NCBI GenBank assembly: GCA_024305405.1
Contig: JAKNDB010000075.1
Span: 620,001 to 684,000, forward strand
DNA from: Dirofilaria immitis
Taxonomy: Eukaryota > Nematoda > Chromadorea > Rhabditida > Onchocercidae
DNA: 64,000 bases
Direction: 5' to 3'
Shown: piece by piece, positions 13,961 to 27,224 of the stretch
Numbering within the stretch: the first letter of the stretch is position 1
Layout: every line of letters begins with the position of its first letter
Notes under the pieces: model-generated
Seen by the model: only the letters and a program-made list of their open reading frames with translations
Database searches by the model: none
Told to the model about the DNA's origin: nothing
Program-made: the position numbers and the translations under genes

Positions 13961-15237
13961 CTAAGTGTAAACAAAAGTATCGGATGGATAATTATTAGGA
14001 TTTAATAAAAGTTCCTGACCATATTGAGGTGTCATTCGTTTCTCTTTTTGTCGTCGATTACAAAACCATACTCGAACAACTTCTTTTTCCAATTGTAGTT
14101 CCATTGCAACTTGAGCGATTTCTTGCGCATTTGGTTTAGGATTCTTCTGAAAATGATATTCCAAGCGACTTTTCACCTGTACTTCAATTGATGTTCGCTT
14201 CTTACGTTTGCGACCACCTTGTCCGGTCATTTTTCGAAAGCGCTATTAGGTGAAGAACTGGTAGAATCAGCTTCTTCAAGCCATTTATACAGTAGTGGCT
14301 TTAGTTTACACATATTTTTAAAACTTAACTGTAACGCTTCAAAACGACAAATAGTAGTTTGACTAAATACGTTACCATATAGGGTACCAAGTGCTAAGCC
14401 AACATCAGCTTGCGTATAACCTAATTTAATACGACGTTGTTTGAAGGTTTTTGCAAATGCTTCCAAGTCTTCAGAACACGTTGAATCCATTTCATCAGCA
14501 AGTTGCGATGATGAAAGAGGCAAATCTTCTTGGGCAAATGCATAAGGCCACGATGAAGGTGCGGCAGCGGAAAGACGTTGTATAACATCCGGACGTTCCG
14601 GTTCTTGTTTCATTTCCATTATACCAGTATTTGTAAAATGTGATGGGATAACTTGTGGAATAGACATTAATGATAATTGTTGTTGTTGTTGTTGACTATG
14701 TTGTTGGTGTTGTTGTTGTTGTTGTAATAATTGTTGATGAATATTATGTTGATGATGTTCATGATAGGTAGTCCAGTCTGGTTGAGGTGGTGGAAATAAT
14801 AATGGAAATGATGCAGCAGTAACAGCATGCGGTTGATAAGGTTGTAATGTTGCTTGCGGTATAGTTGTTGTAAGAGGTTGTAATGGTGGTGGTGGTGGTG
14901 GTGGTGGTGGTGGTGGTGGTACTGATGATTGTGGCCATCGTTCGCATAATTCCTGGAATGCTTCACATGTTGGTTTAATAACCTGAGTATAATTACTGGT
15001 AGTAATGGTACCATTATCATTGGTACCATTACTGTTGTTATTGTTGCTGCTTCTGCTACTACTGTTACTGTTGCTATTACTATTGTTATCCGTTGATCGT
15101 ATGCTATTCGATATGCTGATGACAACAGCCGATGATTGTTGTTGTTGTTGTTGTTGTTGATGATGTTGCTGATGTTGCTGATGTTGCTGTTGCTCATCAT
15201 TGGATTGTGATGACGAGAATGATGATGCTGGCAACAT
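13961..15237 (-). CDS. ceh-6: POU class III homeodomain transcription factor (ceh-6 / vvl / POU3F type), with one frame break
   Basis: Sequence-specific nuclear transcription factor. The ATG at 15237 is directly preceded by an in-frame TAA. Residues 1-250 are low complexity: Gln, Ser/Asn and His runs and a 12-residue Pro run. The POU-specific domain spans about residues 257-322 and contains [20 protein letters not shown] and [20 protein letters not shown], hallmark class III sequence. The frame then stops (TGA, 14227-14229) just after the linker SPNSAFEK. The POU homeodomain continues one frame over from 14230 to 13961, with [11 protein letters not shown] and [11 protein letters not shown] including the POU-typical Cys before Asn51. 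Together the two parts give about 425 residues. The break lies in an A5 run (gaaaaatg), where one more A would join the domains without loss. No intron signals are visible; vertebrate POU3F genes are also intronless. C. elegans ceh-6 acts in neurons, excretory cell and epidermis (family knowledge). Assignment to class III is strong; one-to-one orthology with ceh-6 is inferred. Confidence 0.93.
14673..15195 (-). repeat. Polyglutamine/polyproline-coding triplet runs inside the POU gene
   Basis: Within the coding strand there are CAA/CAG runs at about 15140-15190 and 14675-14735 and a pure CCA run at 14887-14920 coding about 12 prolines. These are in frame with the POU protein and belong to its N-terminal activation-type region. 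Being triplet runs, they also leave other frames open, which makes spurious long ORFs in this interval. Confidence 0.85.
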
Positions 15238-15399
15238 TTAGCATATTAAAATAATTTTATCGAATAAATATTGCTTATTTCTTGTTGATATTGTTATTAT
15301 TACTATTATTATTATTATTATTGCTATTATTATCAATATTAATATTATTGTTGCCGATTAACAGGAAAGATGAGCAAATTTTTTTTTCCGCTTTTGGAA

Positions 15400-15610
15400 T
15401 ATTAACGTATTACGCTTATACAGTTAGATACGTCGTAATCGATAACGCGTTTTAAGCAAAATCAGAAATGAATATAAAAATGAAGAAGACCGGTGGCGAA
15501 AAATCGGAACACTTTTCCGGTGAATAATCAACAATGTAAATGAGATTGGTGATGCTTTCGGTGATGGTTCGCTTCAATTCCACCCCTCTTTATTATAGCT
15601 TGAAATCAGC

Positions 15611-15641
<31 letters not shown>

Positions 15642-16320
15642 CACATACACACATACACACATACACTACATACATATAGCATATGCATATATCTATAATC
15701 AAATAGCGTCGATCCAATCAAACTTTTTGATTTCGATTTCGGTAACAGAAATGATTCGGAAATTAGTCGTATTTTATACGATTAGAATAATACTGGTAAT
15801 AGTGATGATAATGATGATGATAATGATGATGACGACGATAGCAAGAATAATAATAAGAATGAATAATTATGAGAATAATAGTGACAGTAATAGTGATAGT
15901 AATGATGATGATGTTGATGATGATGATGATGATGATGATGATGTATCAGACAATCCGAAATCATTGGAACAAATATAACCAAAACCCTATGGTAGTTTTT
16001 CAGGAGAGAAAGATGGAGAGAGAGAGAAAGAAGAGAAAAGAGAGAAAGAAGAGGGAATTTGGAAATGTTCGCTTTTTGCATACGACAGATATGGACAGAC
16101 ACGCACAGATCTCGAGTACCGCCTCCTCCTCTTCCATGTGATACCGTGAGGAAAAGAAGGCGGTAACTGATGGTGCAGTTGCTTTCAAATAATTCTTTGA
16201 TTGGTAGATCAATGTGTGGGTGGGTGAATGATTGGGAATGGAGGAGGATGAACTACCGGATACCGCTAAAGTGCCCCACCCTCCGTATCTTGCTTGTAGT
16301 ATTGATGATTTTCTGGCACG
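15400..16320 (-). promoter_or_regulatory. Probable promoter / 5' flank of the POU gene
   Basis: Directly upstream of the POU start, two patches (about 15420-15600 and 16040-16320) are clearly richer in G+C and more complex than surrounding DNA: ACCGGT, CCGGTGAATAATC, GCCCCACCCTCCG, ACGCGTT. They are separated by an AT/CA microsatellite (15611-15690) and a GAT run (15800-15945). No open frame here looks like protein. A near-octamer TTTTGCAT lies at 16074-16081, one mismatch from the POU site ATTTGCAT. Position and composition suggest promoter and enhancer sequence; function is inferred only. Confidence 0.4.
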
Positions 16321-17310
16321 ATCTATGAGAAAGGATAAGAAATGAGGTCAAAGTTCAGGTAAGAAACGAATGATAAGTTTTCAAGGTGATATCGCATTGA
16401 TTGAATGCTTATTAGATGAGGTATAATAAGTATAATGGTAGCTATAGTGTTGTTGATATGATGATAATAATGGATAACAATAATAACAATAGTATTAAAA
16501 TAATTAAAATACTGATCAGTCATATATATTTTGATAATTGATTAGCATTTATATAGTAGCATATTTGTTAGTAGGAATAAATGATTTTTTTCATTTAGGT
16601 TCATTTTCCCGTTTCGAATCATCGAGATATTGATTAGATATGTATATATCGATTAGATAGGTAATAATATCAATCAATTTTTTTGAAAAAATTTACATAT
16701 ATACTTCATTTTGGTAATTAATTAAAATTTAAAAAATAAAAAATTTGCTTCAATCAAATATCGATCAAAATTTGTTGTATAAACTCTTGAACGTAATATC
16801 GATTAAGAAAAAATTTAATTATTGTTATAGAAATTAAAAATATATCGGAAATTTTCATCAAATTTCTCCTTTTTCGTTCATTTTTTTCTTTCGTATTTTA
16901 AATTTATTGGTATAGCAATTTGAACAAAAAAATTAATATTAAAATTTAATAATTTCTATTAATTTAAATTAAATAATTATATACTTAAATAATTATTAAA
17001 TAGTCTAAAATATAAATATTTTTCTTTTTCTTTTTTTTGCTCAAGCAGAATTGATGAAATGAATTAATTTTTGTAAATTGTTTATTGCTATCTCAAAATT
17101 TTGTACAAATTAAATTAAATACATAAAATAATTAAAATTATATAAACTAATTGATTACTTAAAATCATATACTAAAATTATCTAAATATATTTTCATTTT
17201 TTTTTTTTTTTGAATAAAATAATGCTAGAAATATTTATTCAAGGATCAAATAGAGACTAAGAAAAAAAAGAAAAAATATTACGTTTAACATTTTTACCTC
17301 CTCTTATCCA

Positions 17311-17342
<32 letters not shown>

Positions 17343-17619
17343 TCCTTTCCTCTTCCTTTTCTTTCTTTCTTCCAATCCATTTCTGTAATTTATGCAAATT
17401 TATTCGTTTTCACATAGTTCTTCTCTTTCCATCATCCATTACTAACTAATCAGTATGTCAAGCAATTGAAGTATCATCAAGAAGGTAATTTATTTACATT
17501 CATGTATTCCTTCTTTTTTTTAAAAAAAATAAATAAATAAATAAAAACAAAATAAAAAAATAAAATTTAAGCATAGCAAAATAAATTGTTTCAAAAATTA
17601 TTTTTATTTTCTTTTTAAT

Positions 17620-17735
17620 AATCGGAAATGAAAATAATCCTAAAAATCGATTAATAATAATCAGAAATGAAAATAATCCTAAAAAATCGATTAGTAATAA
17701 TCGGAAATGAAAATAATCTTAAAAATCGATTAAAA
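17620..17735. repeat. Three copies of a unit of about 40 bp (aataatcggaaatgaaaata)
   Basis: The unit aataatcggaaatgaaaata followed by atcctaaaaatcgattaat is repeated three times with one or two changes per copy. It resembles, but is not the same as, the 42-bp array near 60 kb, which also contains aataatcgga. Confidence 0.75.
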
Positions 17736-18849
17736 ATTAATAAAATTTCATTTTCTATTTGATAATAAAGAAAAAGATGAAATAACAATATTGGAATACC
17801 AATTTATATTTTAAAAAATGTTTAATAATATTTCTATTATTAAGAATAAATTAACAAAAAATGATACGAAAAAATGGCCTTTAAAAAAAATAGTGATAAA
17901 AATGCTGATTAAATATTACGATTTAACGATAAAACAATTATAGTGAGTTTATATGGTTATGATTATAAAACGATTTATGTAATTGTTTAAATTACAATAT
18001 TAATGATTAATTGTTAAGCAAAAATGATAATCCAATATTATATCATAATAATGATGATGATGATGTTGATGATAATGATGATGATGATATATAATCATTA
18101 TATTTATATAATCATTATTAATTTAACTGATTGTCTTATTTCAATTATCATATCATTTTCATTTCTTATAAAAATAATTTCATTCGATGCTTTAAAGATT
18201 TTAAATTTTACTATTTCAATAATTAATTTGATAGTTGAGAAAATTGAAAATTGTAAAATATAAACATATATTTAATAACTAATTATATTTATTCCATAAT
18301 CAATATATCCTATCAATTAATTATCACTGTTTATAATGATAATTATCAGAGACTATCAGAGAGAAGCAAAAGAGATTCTTACTAAAATATATGCATTCTT
18401 AGCAATCAATCTGAATAATTTAAACTTGATAAAATTACATTAATAAATTTTATGATAATGATAAGATAATTTTTGAATTTTAGGAAAATCATAAAGATTG
18501 CGGAAATTTTCATACAATTGAATGTATGTAAAATAATTGCTAAAAAAATTATAAAAGAATTAAAATTTTTTAAACTTTTTCTCATTCATTTAGTCAATTA
18601 AATTAATTAAAATTATTGAAATTTTGAAAGTTTAAAAAGAAATATTAAATAAATTATTTTAAAGAAAAGCAAACAAATATAAATATAATTTTAAATTATA
18701 TTTGAATTAAATTAAATTTAAATATCATAAACAGATGAAATTTGATAAATAAGAAAATAAAATAAAATTTGCACTAATAATTATCTAGCAACTTTTCCTT
18801 TTGAATACCAAAAATTACGGTAAAAAGAAAAAAACAAACCAATCAAAAT

Positions 18850-19070
18850 TATTTTATTTTTCCATCATAATTCTAATCACATAATGAGGTTATGTTAACA
18901 TTGATTAATTTCACCAAAATCCATTCATATGTAATTAACATCATAATTCTAATCAAATATAGAAGGATGTTATCACACTGATTAATTTCATCAAAATTCA
19001 TTTACATGTAATTAATCCTTATCACATAATAAAATTATGTTATCACTGATTAATTTCATTTAAATGTAAT
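18850..19070. repeat. Three diverged copies of a unit of about 70-95 bp
   Basis: The pattern taatcacataatgaggttatg, then attgattaatttca and aaaattcatttacatgtaatta, recurs three times with truncation of the third copy. Copies are about 80% alike by eye. Confidence 0.6.
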
Positions 19071-19589
19071 AGTGCATTAAAAGTATATATGAATTTCATA
19101 TAAAAATTTCGGAAAATTGAAATCATTTAATTAACAAAAAACAAAAAATTTAATAAATTATAAGTAAGACAAATAGAAAATTATCAATTTGATAACTGTT
19201 ATTAATTTAATTTCGGATTAAATTATTGTTTTACGATAGCAAAACTATTGGCTCATTTTTTTTTTTTTAAATTACAGTAAAAAAATGAATTGATCAAAAT
19301 TTTCTCTTTTTCATCACAATTCTAATCATACAGTGACGTAGTGAAATGTTTTGAAGTATATAAGATAATCAATGATAACGAGATTGATAATCATTTACTA
19401 AAGAATTCTTCGCTATCTTATAAATCTTTTAAATTATAGTATTTATTTTCTTTTTATTGCTTAATTAGTTAATTTAGATTGATAACATGTTGAAAGAAAT
19501 TTTCTAATAAATTATGGTACTCTACCATTTTTCAGACTTTTTGGCATTTAGTAATATCAAATATACTAACGTAATTTTTGTATACTAAT

Positions 19590-19890
19590 TATGATAATTT
19601 CGTATTTGTTATCAATCAGAAATAAGTGATAACAATTCTGTATTTGTTTATCTCTAAGAAATAAGTGGTAACTCTGTATTTGTTATCACCCAGAAATAAA
19701 TGATGACAATCCTGCATTTATTATCTCCGAAAAATAAATGGTGATAATCCCGCACCTGTTATCTCCGAGAAATAAATGATGACAATCTCGTATTTATAAT
19801 TTTCCAGAAATAATTGATGATAAATTCATATTTGTTATCTCATACGAAAAAACTAAGTGATAATCTTGCATTTATTATCTTTCAGCAAAA
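19590..19890. repeat. Tandem repeat of about 36-38 bp, about eight diverged copies
   Basis: The motif tttgttatctccgagaaata, followed by aatgatgacaatctcgtat, repeats head to tail with many substitutions. It ends just before an AGAG microsatellite at 20020-20050. Confidence 0.7.
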
Positions 19891-20020
19891 AAAAAATGAC
19901 AGATATTGTAAAAGAATTGAAGATACTATTTATGAAGAAAGACGAGAGCAATAATACTAAAAATTTGGTTGGTCCTCGATAAAAGAATTGATGACAAGAA
20001 AAATAAGGATGAAAGAGAAA

Positions 20021-20053
<33 letters not shown>

Positions 20054-21636
20054 AGGATTAAAAAGAGGTTATATGAAAATTAGATGCCTTAATGTGATGC
20101 CATTATTGACCAATTTTTTTTTGACTTTTTTTTTGAATAATCACATTCTGAAAATTGATTATAGATGATAAATAATTTTGATGATGCATTTATATATTTA
20201 AATATAATAAATATTGATTCCTTTTTAATTTAATTTAATTAAAATTAATTTTTTAATTTTTCAATTAATGGAATATTTTATGAATGAATGAAAATATTTG
20301 AAAAAGATGGGCTATTTTGAATTAAAAAGTAAAAAAGTTTCATTCTGATATGATTTCTTTTTTTTTCTGAAATTGGAAATTATATTGCAGAGAAAAAGAC
20401 AACAAAGAAATATAACAAAGAGAAGACAATAAATCAATCATATGATACCTGGGAAAAAAAAGAAAAGAAAATGGCAAAAAGAATACGATATATTAATTAT
20501 ACAAAATTTAATAAAGAAGATTGAAATCAAAAATAGTATAATAAGTATTTTAATACTTAAAAATGATATCTAAAATTATAAGCAGTTGAAAAAAAAGTTG
20601 AATAAAAAATGAAATTAAGTATAATTCTGATATGAAATTAAAATTAGATTAAGATTTTTTGATAGTAAATAAAACTTTTGGATTTACTAATTCATTTATT
20701 TACTAAATGAAACTTAAAATCAATCAATTAAAATTTTGATTATTATCATTCAAAAAAAGACATAATATATTAGTTTATTATAATATAAATTTATAGCAAT
20801 TATCATTTTTGAATTTCAAGAAAAAAACGGAAAAAAATCGGAAAAAAACGGAAAAAAAAACGGGAAGTGTTGATGGATACAATTGATGATATAAATGTTT
20901 TGTTAGTAAGGAATGAGCTAAAAGGAAATTTTTCCATCTTAGCATAATAATTTACATTTTTCGATTTGATAAAGATTCGATTAATTTTTAGGCAAAATAT
21001 TTTTCCATTTCAGGATTAATTCTCGAATAATCTTTCTGTAAATCTTTTGGAAAAAAACAGACGAAAGAAAATTAAATAGTATTTTTAAAAAAAAAAAGGG
21101 AGAGAATGATAATAATGATGATGATGATGATAATGATAATGATGATGATGATGATGATAATGATAATGATGATGATGATGATGATAATGATAATGATGAT
21201 GATAATGATGATGTTGATGATGATAATGATGATGGTGTGATAGATGGATGGATTCATTATTCATTCGAGATTCTGAAATGAAATATTTTGCCACACATAT
21301 ATATATATACATAAAGAAAAATGATTATAATGATAAAATTGGTAAAATTGATTTTTTTTTCTTTCCAAAATTTTAAAATGCAAAAAAAAAAAAAGTTATA
21401 TAAATTAAAAAATATATTTTAATAATTTTTTTTCGCTCTCATTTTCTTATTTGTTTTGCTTTTTGCTATGAATTAATTATAAATTTTATGATTAAATTTA
21501 TTTATGCAAAATATTTTTAAAAGTTTTTTAAAATATAAATAAATAGCATAAATTTCAACGAATATTTACTAGTAAAATGAAAGAAAAAAAAGGAAATAAA
21601 AATTTAATTTTTGGTTGTTGATTAATACTAATTTAT

Positions 21637-21680
21637 TAATAATTATTGATCAATAATTATTGATCAATAATTATTGATCA
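21637..21680. repeat. Short palindromic tandem repeat (aataattattgatc)
   Basis: Three head-to-tail copies of a 14-bp unit that is itself nearly self-complementary (aataattatt and ttgatcaa overlap). It is followed by an ATT microsatellite. Confidence 0.7.
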
Positions 21681-23639
21681 AATTATTATTATTATTATTA
21701 TTATTATTAGAACATTTTATAATATTAATGAAAATACTGCAGCAGTAAAAATATATTTACAATTTAAAATTTGGCATCAACATAAATTGTGAGAAAAAAG
21801 AAATATGTAAATAGTAAGGTTTAATTGTTATTCACAATATGTTTATTAAATTTACGTTAGATTTTTGATCAATTTTTAGCAAATTATCAATTTCTAATTT
21901 TTATTTTAACTATCACTACATTGATGATAAGCAATAAAAGTAATTGATATTGAATGATTAGTTAAATAATTAAAGGCAATTATTTTTGATAAAATTATCA
22001 AAAATATCAATGCTTTTTCTGAAAATATCATATCAAAATTTTTCTTAATTTACAGCCTAAAATTTTAATATAACTTATATAATCGATTATACAATCTACA
22101 ATTTCCTAATATAAACAAATTGGAATTAAAAGTTTTTACGCTAAAAATAAGGAAATGATTAAAAATCAAAATTTTACTGAACAATTGAAGCCAATAAAAA
22201 TTTAATAATTTGATAATTATAATTATACAGAAAGAATTATGATAAGAATTTGATAATTTTGATAACTATAATCACATGAAATGATAATCAAATAATACAC
22301 ATCAAATATTACTGATTAAATGATTACTAGATGAATAATTACTGATTATTGATCATTATAATTTTTAGATTTAATTTACGGTACATATCAGTTAACTTCT
22401 AAAAAATTGTTGATATCTTACAAAATACTATCACAATGTATTTATATATATTTAAGTATTATCAATTAATTAATTTAGCAAAAAAAGAAATCTCGATAAA
22501 GTAATCCATTCTCGCAAATTGATTATTAATCATTTATTATCTTATCATAATCTTAACAATATATTATTTATGAATATTATATTTCAAAAACATGCATAGC
22601 AATTTATTACATATCGAGAAAATGATAATTATTTGAAAATGCACATTTAATTTTTCAACATTGATCATTTTTGAAAATTAACTTTTAAAGTTTGAAAAGA
22701 AAAAATTATCGCTCAACAATTTCTTTTTATCAATCAATCAATCATTCAATCAGTCTATTTACCTGTTTATTGATCAATCAATCAATCAATCCATTTATCT
22801 ATCTACCTATCTAATTTATCCTAACATTTAATAATCATAATAATAATAATAATAATTCCAATGATCATTAATTATCATAGTAACACATAACAGAATAATA
22901 TTATTTTTAACAAAAAAAATTTTATAAATTTTTTTCTTAAATTTATTTTAACAAAAAAAAAAATTATAATCGATAAATAAGAAATGATAGATAAGAAAAA
23001 AAACCTATCAAACAAACTGATAAAGTTTGTTTAATAATAACTATCAATTTTTTATAATTGAAATTTTAAAAAGAAAAAAAAATTTTTAATTTCTAATAAT
23101 TTATAAATATTGGAAAAATTAATTTTAAAAATTTAATTAAAAAAAACTTTTTAAACTTTCATAAATAACAATAATAATAATAAAGTAAGAAGGCATGGAA
23201 GAAAAATAAATAGAAGCAAAAGTTAGTAGTTAGCATTTTGGTTAATGTTAAAAATGTTGAATTGAAATATGCGCAACTATCTGTATGTGTATGTTTATGT
23301 ATGTATGTGTATGTCTATATATATATGTGTATGTCTGTATATATGTGTATATGTGTATGTGTGTATGTGTATGTGTATGTGTATGTATGTGTATGTATGT
23401 ATGTGTTCATTTATGTTTAGTTGTTTGTATTTTAAAGTAGGATGAATTTGATGGTGTAGGAGAGCGGGAGGTTCGAAGCAGCCCAGAATTGTTGTATATA
23501 ATTATTTAAAAATTCTTTGCAGTGCTTGAAAACAATGAATAATTCATCGTTATAGATTAGTATGGTATGTTAGGATGGAAAATTTAATTGTTTTATATCA
23601 AATATAATACTTAAATAGATGTATATATTTGAAATGATT

Positions 23640-24125
23640 TTTTTATCCATCTATATTGATTCATATATTTAATTATTCGATTAAGCAAATATCACATATC
23701 GAGGATATATTTGTATCTAATCAATTAAGATTAAGCGATCATTTCACATATCAAGCATTTTTTTATATTTGATTAATTACGATTAATAATCTTATATTGA
23801 ATTATTTGATTAAGTGCGCATATCACGTATCAAGGATATTTATATTTGTTCAATTGAGATTAGTAATTTTGTATTCAATTATTTGATTATATGCTCATTT
23901 CTGTATCTGTATCTGATTGATTATCATTCCTAATCTTTTATATAATTATTTGATTAAACATATATCACATATGAAGATATTTGTATCTGATCGATTAAGA
24001 TTAAGCTATCATTTCACATATCAAGCATAATTATATCTGATTGATTACGATTAATAATCTTATATTCAATTATTTGATTAATCGCGCATATCACGTATCG
24101 AGAATATACATATCTGATCGATAAA
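23640..24125. repeat. Duplicated block of about 290 bp with internal sub-repeats
   Basis: The block containing aagattaagcgatcatttca, catatcaagcat, tacgattaataatcttatat and cgcatatcacgtatc near 23725-23840 reappears near 23995-24110 in the same order. Within each block, sub-motifs (atttgattaag, atatcacatatcgag) also recur, so the region grew by nested duplication. Confidence 0.7.
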
Positions 24126-26204
24126 AATTATGCATATATATATATGTATATTAAATACCCTTTTATGTATGCAATAATAGTATGTTTATTTTATATTTCG
24201 ATTTGACGTATTTCACGTTGATCTAACATATTTGCATCAATTATGCATTTTTTTTATTGATGAAATATAAGATGAAAGAATGATGCATATTTATTAGTAC
24301 AATAAATGATTCATTATCATTTATTATTTTATGATTATCATTTAAGCAAATTCATTTTTCTTTCGTATATAATTCAATTTTAATGATTAAAACATATCTT
24401 TGGATAAGATAAGTTGATAAAAAATATATCTGATAATTTAACGATAATTGAAATAATTAAGTAATTCTAAAATTATTGCTGAGATAATCAATATTTTATC
24501 ATTTAGTATAACTATTGAGGAAGCGAATTTTTTTAAGCAAACATTTTATTTTGTTGAGAAAAAATTTTCAGAATTTTATTCGCAAAAAAATGTTCCATTT
24601 GTTTCAAAATATCTTTTACTGATTATTTTAACAATGCGAATTTGGAATACTTCAAATCTTATCTATGATATACTTATATTTTAATTTGTATTCTAGATAA
24701 TTGAGCATTTATTCTGAAATAACATAATACTTCATCTTTCTCGAGAAATGTATTCAGAACTAACTCTTCGAGATATTAAGATATCGAAGAGCTTATTTTC
24801 ATAAAATATATTCAAATATTTTATATTAATTGTTTGATATTTTATGTTAACTCCTCTTTCAACAAAAATTTATTGAATGTTCGAAGAAAAAAAAGTTTCT
24901 TATAAAAATATTATTTCAAAAGTTTATTTGAACTTTAAATAATTCTTAATTGGATCAAACTTTTTCTTTGCATAATTTTATAATTATTATTTTAATTCAA
25001 ATTACAGTAATGCCTAAGTTGTTGGTTGGTTGACTGGTTGGTTATGAATATGTTTTAAAATAATAAATGGATTTAAAAAAAAAAATGATGCAAAAGAAAA
25101 TTTCTTCATCAATAATCATATCATGCATATCTTTTATCGTTTTTTTTTTTTTTTTTTAATCCAAAGTTTATCTTATCAATTCAATAATCTTTTTTTTTTA
25201 CTTTTTTTACAAAGAGAGTGAGATGAAATATTTTCATTGCGTCATATTCTATTGAAAGGAATTTTTGCTTATTTGATATATTTATTGTTTTACTGTTATT
25301 TTATTGATAAGAATTTTGAAGCATTTTCAAAAATCCTATCTATGGTATAATTTAACGATAGTAGGATATTTCAATCGATTCTTAACCAACAGATGATTCG
25401 ATTTTTTTTTTTTTTTTCGACAATGATGATGATGATGATGATGATGATGGAGAGCATCATTTTAACCAAGATAATAGGTGCAAAAGAGACGCTTGGTTAC
25501 GGTAACATAACATCAACTATACTTCATATTCTTTAAAACTGATAGGATAAATATTCGTTGACATATACATACATACATATATACATGCATACATACATAC
25601 ACATACAGACACAGACACACATACACACACACACATACACATACACATACACACATGCACACATATATATACACATTTATATTTAACAAACTATAGCGGG
25701 AATAAAATTGACTTCCGAAGCATCGAACGAATTGAATTTGCATGCTTAATGAAGTGCTTCAACTGTTTCCAGTCGGCATCTATTTATTAAACTTGAAAAT
25801 CTCGAAATAATTTGCTTTGTGTATGTGAATGTATGTATGTATGTGAGCATATATATACATACATGTAACTATATATCAATATATGCAAATGCGTAAAGAT
25901 ATGTGAATGCATATGTATGTATGTATGTATATATGAATGTTTGTATATGTATGTGATGTATGTGATTGCATATTTATTGCAATATATATATATATGTCGG
26001 TGTATATGTGAATGTATGCATGTATGTATGTATGTATGTGTGTGTGTATCTATTATGAAATATATATACATATATCTATGATAGCATGTAATGAAATGAA
26101 ACAAAATAAAATATATTACATTGAAAAATTTTCATAATTTCTCAAAATTTCAATTTATTCTTAACTAAACAACAACGAAATAAAATATTTCATTAATGAT
26201 AGCA

Positions 26205-26395
26205 ATTTTCTATTCTATACAGGAATAAAAATTAATAATATCAATTTTCTATTCCATATAAGAATAAAAATTAATGATCGCGATTTTCTGCTCCATATAG
26301 GAATAAAAATTAATAATATCGATTTTCTATTCTATACAAGAATAAAAATTAATTATGACAATTATCTATTCTATATAAGAATAGAAAATTAAGTA
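26205..26395. repeat. Tandem repeat of about 39-57 bp (gattttctattctatacagg)
   Basis: Five copies of a unit reading approximately aataaaaattaatgat, cgattttctattc and catataagg. Copies differ by a few substitutions and unit lengths vary. Confidence 0.7.
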
Positions 26396-27224
26396 TATAG
26401 AATAATTTTAAAACAATTTTATACTTTTCTCTACAAATGATGACAGAAAAAAATAAATTACCAATAATAATTATATAAATTAAGTTATTAATTTGGTACC
26501 TAATTTATTTGACAATTAATATTCAATATCAAATTATAAATCTTATATTAGAGTAACTTATAATATATTTCAAAAAAACTTTTTTTTGCTTATTTCAATT
26601 TAATATCATCGATTTATCTGTGAATGAAATTAAATTAAACATTAAATTAAATAATCAAATTTAATATAAAAAAGAGAAATGGAAGAAAATTCGAATTCAA
26701 AATTTGGAAATAGCGTTATTATTATTATTATTGGATATGTTTAGCTTTAATTAAAGTTTGCTATTATTATTACTATTATTATTATTGTTATTATTATCTA
26801 TTATTATTATTGATAATGATGATGATGATGATGCTGAATGCATTATAAAAATAGATAGATAGATAAATGCAGTATGCATACATGCAGATGCATTTAGGTC
26901 AAATCTAAGCTTAATGAAATCATCAATTAGTAACCGTTTATGGCTTTTGTTAATAATCTTTTTCCTGAGATTATAATTTTCACATCGTATCGCTTCATCC
27001 ATTTCTTTTCCTCTCTCCCTCCCTCTCTCTCTCTCTTTCTCTTTCATTCTTTTAACTTTTCCTATATTATTAAATTAATCCGCCTTATTAACTCTTACCA
27101 TAGAAGATTTTGAATTACATCAACAACTGTAAACATTTTTATAAACTATTAAATATATTAAGTTTAAGATTTTATTTTTAAAATTAGGGAAAATCATTAA
27201 GCATAAAATACGATAAGATATATT

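Noticed and set aside
14226..14236. Classical programmed -1 frameshift heptamer in the POU gene
   Set aside because: The site gives only a single-tRNA slip on AAA, not an X XXY YYZ heptamer, and no downstream pseudoknot was evident; assembly error is preferred.
14667..15200. Long open frames overlapping the N-terminus of the POU gene (177 and 62 codons)
   Set aside because: They are out-of-frame readings of CAA/CAG and CCA triplet runs; the POU frame carries the conserved domains.
21072..21312. Open frames coding poly-Ile or poly-His
   Set aside because: Translations of the GAT/AAT microsatellite at 21106-21240.
25513..26104. Open frames with Cys/Val/Tyr or Thr/His/Ile repeats
   Set aside because: Translations of ACAT/TGTA microsatellites; no other support.
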